In this document: positions 42,452 to 50,242 of the stretch, piece by piece
Layout: each line of letters begins with the position of its first letter
How positions within the stretch are numbered: position 1 is the first letter of the stretch
Source: Acidimicrobiia bacterium
GTDB taxonomy: Bacteria; Actinomycetota; Acidimicrobiia; Spongiisociales; Spongiisociaceae
DNA length: 63,719 bases
Direction: 5' to 3'
Assembly (NCBI GenBank): GCA_009841105.1
Contig: VXMM01000013.1
Span: forward strand, 1-63,719
The notes under the pieces: generated by a model
What the model was told of the DNA's origin: nothing
The model's input: the letters and a program-made list of their open reading frames with translations, nothing else
Database searches by the model: none
Program-made: the position numbers and the translations under genes

Positions 42452-43354
42452 CTAGGCGCCGATCTTGTAGATCCTCGCGGCGGAACCGCCCAGGATCGCT
42501 TCCATCTCGTCGTCCGAGAACGGAGGTGCGCCCCGCCGCTCAGCCACCTCGTTGACGCTCCGGTACACATCGGGGACGGTTGACTCCTCCCGACCTACCC
42601 GGACCTTGTCGCTGTTGTTGGACCCGTACAGCACCCTGTCGAGCGCGGACAGCGACCGGAACTTCTCCAGCGCCCCGTAGAGAGGCTCCGGCCCCATCTC
42701 TGAATAGTGGTACAGGTCCGCGTAGAAGTTGGGATGCTTCGCGACCATGAGAGTGCTTTGGTCGATCCACGGCACCCCGAGCGCCACAATGAGTTTCAGG
42801 TCGCGGTAGCGGCGGCCGACCTCGTCGATGAGCACCGGATCGGCGTGGACCAACTTGGCGGTGATGGTCGGGGTCCAACCCGTGAAAATGTGCACCGGGA
42901 CGTCCAGGTCGATACACCGCTCGTAGATCGGGTCGAGCCGGCGGTCGTTCGGCGAGTAGTGCTGGTAGGCGGCCACCAGCTTGACCGCGCGGAAGTCCAG
43001 TTCCAGGACGCAACGGTCGATCTCCTCCAACGCTGCCGCGACGTCACGGATCGGGTCCACGCAGACGACCCCCTTGAGCCGATCCGGGAAAAGCGCGACC
43101 TGCTCGGCGGTGTAGTCGTTGGGGACGAACACCTCATGCTCCTCGGGGAAGTCCGGATGCCACGTAGTTCGGCGGATATCGGCGCCCTGCACCAGGCCCA
43201 CGTCGACACCGGAGCGGTCCAGCAAGTCGACCATCCAGGCCCCGTCGGTCGACCCGAAGACGCCCCCGAACGGGCGGTACATCTCGGTCATCCACCAGTC
43301 GGGAACCTGGCTGGGCGTCTCGGTCAGATGAAGATGACAATCAACCGTGACCAT
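42452..43354 (-). CDS. Amidohydrolase_2 family protein, paralogue 5 (variant metal site)
   Basis: The 300-aa protein is closest in sequence to paralogue 4 (shared YGSNNSDKVRVGREE and TVPDVYRSVN). It starts MVTVDCHLHLTE with the HxH pair. The third His is Phe (VHIFTGW), the fourth His is Gly/Leu (LIVALGVPW) and the Asp is Asn (YGSNNSD). The HPDFP segment lacks the second His kept by the other copies. It lies downstream of the VOC gene on the same strand and convergent with the GrdB-like operon across repeat copy A. Confidence 0.86.
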   Translation of the reverse strand: MVTVDCHLHLTETPSQVPDWWMTEMYRPFGGVFGSTDGAWMVDLLDRSGVDVGLVQGADIRRTTWHPDFPEEHEVFVPNDYTAEQVALFPDRLKGVVCVDPIRDVAAALEEIDRCVLELDFRAVKLVAAYQHYSPNDRRLDPIYERCIDLDVPVHIFTGWTPTITAKLVHADPVLIDEVGRRYRDLKLIVALGVPWIDQSTLMVAKHPNFYADLYHYSEMGPEPLYGALEKFRSLSALDRVLYGSNNSDKVRVGREESTVPDVYRSVNEVAERRGAPPFSDDEMEAILGGSAARIYKIGA

Positions 43355-43418
43355 CTATGCCTCTCCTGTGCAATGACCGGTTCGTCGAGCATCCACCGCT
43401 CCAGCATCTGTAAACGAC

Positions 43419-43856
43419 CTAGACCTGGATGAACTCGAGCCAGTTTCCCTCCGGATCCTGGAAGTAGACGACACCCCAATCGTCACCCTCCGGGGTCCTG
43501 GAGAAGACCGGGTCCGTGACGAAGGAGACCCCTTTGCCAGCCAGTTCCTCGTGGGCCTTGTGGAGGTCGTCCACCAGGAAGCAGACGTGGGTGGCACCCA
43601 GGTTGTTCAGTTCGACATGGCCGTCGCTCGAGACGGGTTCCAGATACTGGATGAGTTCCAGCATGTGGCCGTCATCCCCGAGACCGAGGAACAACTCGAT
43701 CCGGCGCGCCCCCGGAATCCCGGCGTGATCACCTTCGGGCCCCGCGTCCATCTCGTAGCGTTCGAGGACGATCAGGCCGAGATCCTCCGTGTAGAACCGC
43801 AACATCTCGTCGAGATCCCGGACCACGATTCCCGAGTGGTTGAGGCTGGTGATCAC
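43419..43856 (-). CDS. VOC/glyoxalase family protein
   Basis: The 145-aa protein has two beta-alpha-beta-beta-beta units. The first starts LNHSGIVVRDLDEMLRFYTE with a metal His; the second starts THVCFLVDDLHKAHEEL with a second His and ends DPEGNWLEFIQV with a metal Glu. A Glu in MLELIQY completes the usual four-ligand site. The family includes epimerases, lyases and extradiol dioxygenases. The specific reaction is not evident. It begins with GTG, about 65 bp upstream of amidohydrolase paralogue 5. Confidence 0.87.
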   Translation of the reverse strand: MITSLNHSGIVVRDLDEMLRFYTEDLGLIVLERYEMDAGPEGDHAGIPGARRIELFLGLGDDGHMLELIQYLEPVSSDGHVELNNLGATHVCFLVDDLHKAHEELAGKGVSFVTDPVFSRTPEGDDWGVVYFQDPEGNWLEFIQV

Positions 43857-43919
43857 GGCGCGCCCTTCGATCGTGGTAACGCTGCGGATGCTAGTTCGGG
43901 GCTGGGCGGCGTGACCGGA

Positions 43920-44789
43920 TCACCCGTCCTGGCGGGACCGGGGCCCTCCCGGCTCGGGTTGGAACGGACCGTCACGAGCTTCGAGAAACGCCCTGATCCC
44001 TCCCCGGCGGTATGCCTCGTGGAGGTGCCGGACCTCGGACGAATCGCCGGAAGCGTGGGCGATGGTCGCGAGGAACGCCATGACGTTGTGAGCGTTGCGC
44101 AGTCCCATCGCCTCCAGGCCGTAGGTGGTGATCGCCTTGTTGAGGCGCACCGAGTCGGCCGGCACCATGGCGATCCTCGCGGCCAGGGCGTGGGCCCGAT
44201 CCAGTAGCTCGCCGGCCGGCACCACCTCGTTCACGATCCCCATCCGCAGCGCCTCCGCGGCGTCGAAGTGGTCGCCCGTGAGCGTGTAGCGGTGGGCGTT
44301 CTTCCACCCGGCCAGCAGGGCGAAGAGGATGGACGAACTCGAGATCCCCCGGACCTCCGGCTGGCCGAAGGTCGCGTCCTCGGCGGCGATCGTGATGTCC
44401 GAACACAACGCGTACCAGAACCCCCCGCCGAGGCACCATCCGTTGACCGCGGCGATCACCGGGGTCGAGAGCTCCATCACATGCATGAAACCCTCGACGC
44501 TTCTCTGATTGGTGTCGAGCCATCGGCGCAACGTGGCCGCAGCGGTGGCATCGTCTCCTGGGATGTCCTCGCCGAAGTCGTAGCCGGCGGAGAACGCCCG
44601 TCCTGCTCCGGTCAGGACGATCGCCCTGACCGCCGGATCGGCGTCGGCCTCGTCGAGCGCCTGATGGAGTTCCCGTTCGAGCCTGTCAGACAGCGCGTTC
44701 ATCGTATCCGCACGGTTGAGGGTGATGGTGGCCACGGCATCGTCCTGGCTGAACCTGACGAACTCGTAGTCCAACTCGGCGCCTTCCAT
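43920..44789 (-). CDS. Enoyl-CoA hydratase/isomerase family protein
   Basis: From the ATG at 44789 the protein is 289 aa. The crotonase motifs are present: RADTMNALSDRL, the oxyanion-hole region AFSAGYDFGED and NGWCLGGGFWYALCSDI, and the Glu of FGQPEVRGISS, which corresponds to one of the two catalytic glutamates. The other is not conserved by eye, so dehydratase activity is not certain. The open frame extends further upstream, but that part overlaps the divergent gene and was excluded. Confidence 0.87.
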   Translation of the reverse strand: MEGAELDYEFVRFSQDDAVATITLNRADTMNALSDRLERELHQALDEADADPAVRAIVLTGAGRAFSAGYDFGEDIPGDDATAAATLRRWLDTNQRSVEGFMHVMELSTPVIAAVNGWCLGGGFWYALCSDITIAAEDATFGQPEVRGISSSSILFALLAGWKNAHRYTLTGDHFDAAEALRMGIVNEVVPAGELLDRAHALAARIAMVPADSVRLNKAITTYGLEAMGLRNAHNVMAFLATIAHASGDSSEVRHLHEAYRRGGIRAFLEARDGPFQPEPGGPRSRQDG

Positions 44790-44955
44790 TCGAGAGACCC
44801 GCCTCCCCACAACGTGAGACACGCCAACGGGGCAGATGAAGCGACCCGCCGTACATGCAGGGCAGGCGGTTGTTCGATGTTCCTCAACATTATCAGCGGA
44901 GCCGCTACGACCGCCGACTGTACACTCGCCACGATCGCGGCAGGGAGCAGACGGA

Positions 44956-46179
44956 GTGCTGGAAGAGTTGGGTGTCGAGGGGTACATCGGGACGCCGTTC
45001 CACAAGCGGACGGCAGCAGCCGTCGAGACAACTTGCTGGTACGTCTGGACGCCGTACGTAGTGCCCGACATCTATACCGACTTCAGGGAGGAACTGGCGG
45101 CGATGCGAACGGCCGCCACCCTCAACGAGATGTCTCCACTGTCGAAGATCCGCATGAGGGGCCCCGATGCTGCGCGGCTGGCGAACCGGATCCTCACCCG
45201 GAACGCCGTCGCGCAGGACGTGGGTCAGATCCTCTACTCACCGTGGTGCAACGAAGAGGGGAAGATGGTCGCCGACGGCCTCGTCTTCCGATTCGGCGAG
45301 GAGGAGTACGTGTTCGTGGCCGGACCCCAGGAACAGTGGTTCACGATGAACGCCGACGGGCTCGACGTTGAGATCGAGGACATCACTCCGTCTATCGGCA
45401 TCCTCGCCGTTCAAGGACCCGAGTCGACCAACGTCCTCGAGCGTGCCACCGGGCAGGAATGGTCCTCCCTGGGCTTTTCCCGGATGAGGAAGGCCGACAT
45501 CGGTGGAACGAGCGTCAATGTGAGCCGGCAAGGCTTCACGGGCGAGGTCGGCTACGAGCTATGGGTGTCGCCGGAGGGTGCCTGCGCGATGTGGGACGCC
45601 CTGATGGAGGCAGGAGCGGATTACGGCCTTCGGCCCGCCGGGGAGTACGCGATCGACATCGCTCGGGTGGAAGCCGGTCTGCTGATCATCGGGGCCGACT
45701 ACCGGGGGGCCGGTCCTGATCCGGCTCCGCCCGTCGGTGACCCTACCCAGATGCGCGAGGTCTCCCCGTTCGAGCTCCGCTTGGGTCGTTTCGTAGACTT
45801 CGACAAGCCGGACTTCGTAGGACGGCAGGCCCTTCTGGACGAGCAGGCCGCCGGGGGCGCCCCTCGCCGGATGGTCGGGCTCCGAATCGACTGGCGAGCG
45901 ATGCTGGAGCACCAACTCGAACGGGACGAGTTCGTGGAGATGTTTCCCAGGGTTCACTACATGCCCCTCCCCGTGATCGACTCGGGCCGGCGGGTGGGAT
46001 ACGCCACCAGCGTCACTTGGGGACCGTCGGTCGGGATGCTCATCGGTCTCGGCCACATCGACAGGGAATCGGCAAGCCTGGGTGCGCAACACACGGTGCT
46101 GTGGTCGGCCGGTGGTCAGACGGTCGAGATCGCCGCCGAGGTCGTCCCCCTGCCGTTCAGACCCCACCGGCGCGCCTGA
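44956..46179 (+). CDS. GcvT/DmdA-like tetrahydrofolate-dependent methyltransferase
   Basis: From a GTG at 44956 with GGAG upstream the product is 407 aa. The GcvT fold is recognised by the early YTDFREELAAMRTAATLNEMS, ILAVQGPES, the folate-binding RQGFTGEVGYELWV, AIDIARVEAGL and PDFVGRQALL. The family covers the glycine-cleavage T-protein, sarcosine/dimethylglycine demethylases and the DMSP demethylase DmdA. No glycine-cleavage genes are adjacent, so demethylation of an osmolyte is more likely. Given the GrdE/GrdB-like and BKACE enzymes nearby, a methylated amine is plausible. The substrate is an inference. Confidence 0.83.
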   Translation: MLEELGVEGYIGTPFHKRTAAAVETTCWYVWTPYVVPDIYTDFREELAAMRTAATLNEMSPLSKIRMRGPDAARLANRILTRNAVAQDVGQILYSPWCNEEGKMVADGLVFRFGEEEYVFVAGPQEQWFTMNADGLDVEIEDITPSIGILAVQGPESTNVLERATGQEWSSLGFSRMRKADIGGTSVNVSRQGFTGEVGYELWVSPEGACAMWDALMEAGADYGLRPAGEYAIDIARVEAGLLIIGADYRGAGPDPAPPVGDPTQMREVSPFELRLGRFVDFDKPDFVGRQALLDEQAAGGAPRRMVGLRIDWRAMLEHQLERDEFVEMFPRVHYMPLPVIDSGRRVGYATSVTWGPSVGMLIGLGHIDRESASLGAQHTVLWSAGGQTVEIAAEVVPLPFRPHRRA

Positions 46180-46262
46180 CCAGAGGACCGGAAGGCCTGT
46201 GGAAATGGTTCCAGGATCTTGCGAAACGTCAGCTTCCTCTCGCTATCGGGATCGCGCCCTGT

Positions 46263-46913
46263 CTAACAAGCGGACTCCATGACGTCGACGGTTTCGCCCA
46301 GACGTTGAATCACTTCGGTTAGTCGATCCGATGCTGACCAGAACTCTCCGAGAGCCCGCCGGATATGGAAACCTGCATCGGGCGAGCGGAACCCTGCAAG
46401 GACTTCATCCGCAGCGTCCGAGAGGTGCCCGACCGCTTCCACAAACGTCCCATGCGGCTGCACCAGCCCAACCGGCGGAGGATGCATCCGCCTAACAGCT
46501 GCCTCTAACTCCCGCACCCCCGCCAAAACATCATCCAACAACCCAGGTGCCCGCGGGGGATCCCTAACAGCTTCCTTTGGATCGACCCGAGCTGTCTCGA
46601 ACTCCATCATGCCCACCAATATCCCACCAAACGTCTCCTTGGCGGCAGCCAAGCCGGTCACATACGCCAAGACCTCATCACATACCCCGACCGGTGCTCT
46701 AGCCGTTGTCGTAGTGGACAGGGGAACGGAGGTGGTGCCGGTCGGAGGAACCGTCGTCGTCACCTCCGAAACAAGGGTGTGGGACGGGGCAACGGTCACA
46801 ACCAGGGTTGTTGCCGTGCCCGGCTGTGGCACACCAGACTCAGCCGAACAAGACACAGCAAGCAGCGAAACCACCACTGCAAGAACCGGACCCGCCGCAT
46901 GCAACCTTACCAT
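46263..46913 (-). CDS. Putative lipoprotein of unknown function
   Basis: From the ATG at 46913 the product is 216 aa, with a lipoprotein signal peptide (MVRLHAAGPVLAVVVSLLAVSC, lipobox LAVSC). A Thr/Val/Pro-rich linker covers about residues 30-70, and a helical domain follows with a conserved-looking CDEVLAYVTGLAAAKETFGG start and a C-terminal Cys. I recognise no family. The frame is open further upstream, but the signal peptide fixes the start. Confidence 0.65.
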   Translation of the reverse strand: MVRLHAAGPVLAVVVSLLAVSCSAESGVPQPGTATTLVVTVAPSHTLVSEVTTTVPPTGTTSVPLSTTTTARAPVGVCDEVLAYVTGLAAAKETFGGILVGMMEFETARVDPKEAVRDPPRAPGLLDDVLAGVRELEAAVRRMHPPPVGLVQPHGTFVEAVGHLSDAADEVLAGFRSPDAGFHIRRALGEFWSASDRLTEVIQRLGETVDVMESAC

Positions 46914-47277
46914 ACCCACAGAAGGTTTGTCCCAACTTCGCGGTCCACGCCTAGCGGTTCGCCAACCGCGCACGCCTGCACAGACCATACCGACCCACCA
47001 CCGCACCGGTGCGGCAAGCCAAAGCCACAGTGACACCGGGCAGGAAACACCCCCAGGCATCCGATGGGAGAACGAAACCCTCGCCTAGCATCGGCGCAGG
47101 CGCGCATCCGAGGGCCGCCTCGAAGGAGCCAATAGCTCTTCCAGGTTTAGGCCGCGTCGCTCACGGGCTCACCAAACCCGACAACTACGCAGCCGGAGGG
47201 ATTCTCGTAAACATGAGCCCCACGCCGACCCCCGTAACACCCAACCCCGCAAGTACGCGCAGCCTCAGAATCCCGTC
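46914..47277. other. Intergenic region upstream of two divergent genes
   Basis: No gene, RNA or repeat is evident in these 360 bases. Both flanking genes start from it, so it should hold their promoters. No convincing promoter pair could be fixed by eye. Confidence 0.4.
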
Positions 47278-47811
47278 GTGCGCGTCGTGATCTCGAGAAG
47301 CACCGCGGAACTGACCCCGTCGGAAGCCACCCGGATTAGGAGCCTCCTTGACGGGGCATTCGAGGGAAGGTTCACGGATGCGCTCTGGGGCCAGGCGCTC
47401 GGAGGAGTGCACTTCTTCATAGAGGAGGACGGCGTCCCGATCTCCCATGCCTCGGTCGTTCCCCGCCTCCTCGCGGTTCGAGACCGTGAGATCAACACCG
47501 GGTACGTCGAAGCGGTCGGCACGCGGCATCGCGACCGGGGCAAGGGCCTGGCGCGGAGCGTTCTCGCATCTGCCCAACGTCACATTGAGGACTCGTACGA
47601 GCTCGGAGCCCTCCATTCCGTGCTGCCCACCTTCTACGAGCATCTGGGATGGGAGCGCTGGCGCGGCCCCACCTTCGTGCGGACGGATTCGGGTCTGAGG
47701 CGGACTCGGACGGACGACGGTTGCATCCACATCTGGCGCGCCGGGGCCGTGCCTACCCTCGACCTCAATGATCCGATCAGCTGCGAGTGGCGTCCCGGCT
47801 TCGTCTGGTAG
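47278..47811 (+). CDS. AAC(2')-I-like GNAT acetyltransferase
   Basis: The 177-aa protein follows the aminoglycoside 2'-N-acetyltransferase pattern closely. It has GAFEGRFTDALWGQALGGVH at the start, then ISHASVVPR, GYVEAVGTRHRDRGKGLA with the acetyl-CoA R-x-x-G-x-G/A loop, and YELGALHSV. It also has HLGWERWRGPT, TRTDDGCIHI, and the C-terminal ISCEWRPGFVW. Mycobacterial AAC(2')-I enzymes have these same blocks. It starts with GTG at 47278. It may confer aminoglycoside tolerance or modify another amine; activity is unproven. Confidence 0.85.
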   Translation: MRVVISRSTAELTPSEATRIRSLLDGAFEGRFTDALWGQALGGVHFFIEEDGVPISHASVVPRLLAVRDREINTGYVEAVGTRHRDRGKGLARSVLASAQRHIEDSYELGALHSVLPTFYEHLGWERWRGPTFVRTDSGLRRTRTDDGCIHIWRAGAVPTLDLNDPISCEWRPGFVW

Positions 47812-47848
47812 CGGGGCCCGGGTGTCGCCATAAGTAAGGTTCGAGCCG

Positions 47849-48775
47849 ATGGATGATCGATCGGCGTCGCAGGCGCCTCTCTTCGGGATTGTGGTGCCTT
47901 CCAGCGGGGCCCTGGCCCAGCCGGAATCCATAGTCACTGTTGCCCGCCGGGCGGACGAGGCCGGATTCGATTCGATCTGGGCGATCGACCACATCGTCAT
48001 CCCGGCCTCCGGCGTCTACGTCTTCGGCGAAGACGTCTACGAGCAGCTGGTGGTGCTCGCCCATCTGGCAGCGGTCACCGAGCGGGTCCGGCTCGGCACG
48101 AGCGTCATGGTGGTGCCCTACCGCAACCCCATCGTCGCGGCCAAGATGCTCGCCACCATCGACGCGTTGTCCGGCGGGAGGCTGATACTCGGAGTGGGGT
48201 CGGGGTGGCTCGAGGAGGAGTTCGATGCGCTCGGCGTCGACTACCCATCCCGCGGTGCGGCAACCGATGAGGCGCTGGACACGGTCGTCAGCTTGTGGAC
48301 GCGCCGCGACGAAGGCAGGTCGGCAAGGTTCGAGGATATCCGGTTCGCGCCGGCGCCGGTCCAGGATCCCCATCCCCCCATCCTCATCGGGGGCAACAGC
48401 CGCCGCGCCATCCGGCGGGCGGTGGAACTGGGACAGGGTTGGCACCCCACCACGGTTCTCGGCGAGGCTGAGCTCGTCGCCCTCGCCGACCATCTACAAA
48501 CGAGTTGGGCGGCCGCGGGACGCCGGGGGAAGCCTGAGATCGCGCTGGGGATCCCCGTTTTCGTGACGGAGACGCCGCCTGATCCCGAGGAGACCTGGCT
48601 GGGAGCGCGGATGGTGGCGGGATCGCCGGAGGAAGTCGTTGCGGAGCTCCGGAGGCTCGCCGCGTTCGTGACACACTTCGTCATCCACGTGGTGGCTCAC
48701 ACCCAAGAAGAGCTGTTCGCCCAGCTCGAGCTGATAGGCCGGGAGGTTCTTCCAAGCGCTCGGCTACGCTCGTAG
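47849..48775 (+). CDS. LLM-class (luciferase-like) flavin/F420-dependent oxidoreductase
   Basis: The 308-aa TIM-barrel protein has the LLM signature: FDSIWAIDHIVIP near residue 40, VRLGTSVMVVPYRNPIVAAKMLATIDALSGGR, LGVGSGWLEEEF and PPILIGGNSRRAIRRAVE. Many actinobacterial members use F420 rather than FMN. The gene sits 30 bp upstream of the PLP decarboxylase gene and may share its transcript. The substrate is unknown. Confidence 0.88.
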   Translation: MDDRSASQAPLFGIVVPSSGALAQPESIVTVARRADEAGFDSIWAIDHIVIPASGVYVFGEDVYEQLVVLAHLAAVTERVRLGTSVMVVPYRNPIVAAKMLATIDALSGGRLILGVGSGWLEEEFDALGVDYPSRGAATDEALDTVVSLWTRRDEGRSARFEDIRFAPAPVQDPHPPILIGGNSRRAIRRAVELGQGWHPTTVLGEAELVALADHLQTSWAAAGRRGKPEIALGIPVFVTETPPDPEETWLGARMVAGSPEEVVAELRRLAAFVTHFVIHVVAHTQEELFAQLELIGREVLPSARLRS

Positions 48776-48802
48776 ACCGGAGCGGTTAGGAGGAGAGGAC
48801 CG

Positions 48803-50209
48803 ATGGCTCGGGATTTCGTTCGTGCCTTCAACGAGAACATCGGCGTGAACACATCGGGCCGGCTCCAGGTCGAGGACGTGGACGCCACCGAACTCGCCGA
48901 GAGGTTCGGAACGCCGCTCTACGTCATCTCGGAGAGCCAGATCTACGCCAACGTCAAGAAGTGGCACGACGCGTTCGCGTCGCGGTATCCCCGGTCTGAG
49001 ATCCTCTTCGCCACCAAGGCCAACAACAACCTCAGCGTGAGGCGCATCTTCACCCTGGCCGGAGCCGGAGGAGACGCGTTCGGTCCGGGTGAGCTGTACC
49101 TCACGCTGCTCGCCGGAACCGATGCCGATCGGGTCGTCCTCAACGGATTCAACAAGCGGGATGAGGAGATCCGGATGGCCATCGAGGCCGGCGTCGCTAT
49201 CCATCTCGATGCCCCCGACGAGCTCGATGACGTGATCCGAGTGGCGCGCGACCTCGGGATTAGAGCGCGCATCGGGATGCGGACGAGGTTGTTGCTGCAC
49301 GACCTCGACGACATGGAGGCGGACTGGCCGCCCGGGATCAAGATCGGGCCGGGGGTTCGCGAGATCAACAAGTTCGGGATCGCCCTCGACGATCTCGAGA
49401 CAGTATGCCGCCACGCCCTCCGGGAGCCCGACGTCGAGCTCGTCGGATTCCATCACCACGTCGGTCGCTGGGCGCCCGACCTGAGGGTCCATGAGGCAGT
49501 CGTGAAGGACCAGATGGAGGCCGCCGGAGTGCTCAAGGACCGGTTCGGATGGGTACCCGAGTACTTCGACTTCGGCGGCGGCTTCGCTTGGGGAAGGCCG
49601 GAGGGTCACGGGCCCATGGGATTCGACCGCGGCTCTCCGACCGCAGAGGAGTTCGCCGAGGTGATGACGGCGCGCTTCCGTGAGGGACTCGACGCCCACG
49701 GCTTCGGTGAGCCCCGGCTGATGATCGAGCCCGGACGCGGGATTTCGTCCGACATAGGCATTCTCCTGTCCCGTGTCGGCATCAGGAAGTCGTTCTCCGA
49801 TGTGGGCCAGACCTGGATCGGACTGGATGCGAGCGAGAACCACCTGCTCAACATCCTGTCGGGCGGCTTCTACTACCACCCGGTCGTGACGGATCGGGTC
49901 AACGAGACGCCCACCGAGACGGTCAACTTGGGGGATCCGCTGTGCTGGTTCGGCAACCTCGCGCTCAACGTCCAGCTTCCACACGTGGAGCGTGGCGACG
50001 TCGTGGCGTTCCTGGACACCGGTGCGTACTGCGAGAGCAAGAGCCTGCAGTTCAACTCGATGCCCCGTCCGGGAACCGTGCTGGTCTCGGGCTCGAAGAC
50101 GGAGCTCATCACCGAGCCGGAGGTGCTCCAGGACGTCACGAGGCGCTTCCGCCTGCCTGCCCGGCTGATGCCCGAGCCGACCTCGCCCAGCGAGCCGAGC
50201 ACGACCTGA
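48803..50209 (+). CDS. Diaminopimelate/ornithine-type PLP decarboxylase (LysA-like)
   Basis: The 468-aa group IV decarboxylase has the PLP lysine in ILFATKANNN near residue 72, HHHVGRW, a phosphate-binding YFDFGGGFAWG, MIEPGRGI and the active-site Cys region DTGAYCES. It is longer than typical LysA and lies among catabolic genes. It is followed by a peptide-binding-type protein rather than lysine-biosynthesis genes. It may therefore act on another amino acid. Confidence 0.85.
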   Translation: MARDFVRAFNENIGVNTSGRLQVEDVDATELAERFGTPLYVISESQIYANVKKWHDAFASRYPRSEILFATKANNNLSVRRIFTLAGAGGDAFGPGELYLTLLAGTDADRVVLNGFNKRDEEIRMAIEAGVAIHLDAPDELDDVIRVARDLGIRARIGMRTRLLLHDLDDMEADWPPGIKIGPGVREINKFGIALDDLETVCRHALREPDVELVGFHHHVGRWAPDLRVHEAVVKDQMEAAGVLKDRFGWVPEYFDFGGGFAWGRPEGHGPMGFDRGSPTAEEFAEVMTARFREGLDAHGFGEPRLMIEPGRGISSDIGILLSRVGIRKSFSDVGQTWIGLDASENHLLNILSGGFYYHPVVTDRVNETPTETVNLGDPLCWFGNLALNVQLPHVERGDVVAFLDTGAYCESKSLQFNSMPRPGTVLVSGSKTELITEPEVLQDVTRRFRLPARLMPEPTSPSEPSTT

Positions 50210-50242
50210 CAACCGCCCTTCATGCTATGAAAGAGAGAGCCC

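Noticed and set aside
38329-48792. 12-nt match GGAGCGGTTAGG at about 38330 and 48780
   Set aside because: A single short match in GC-rich DNA of this length is not informative without further copies.
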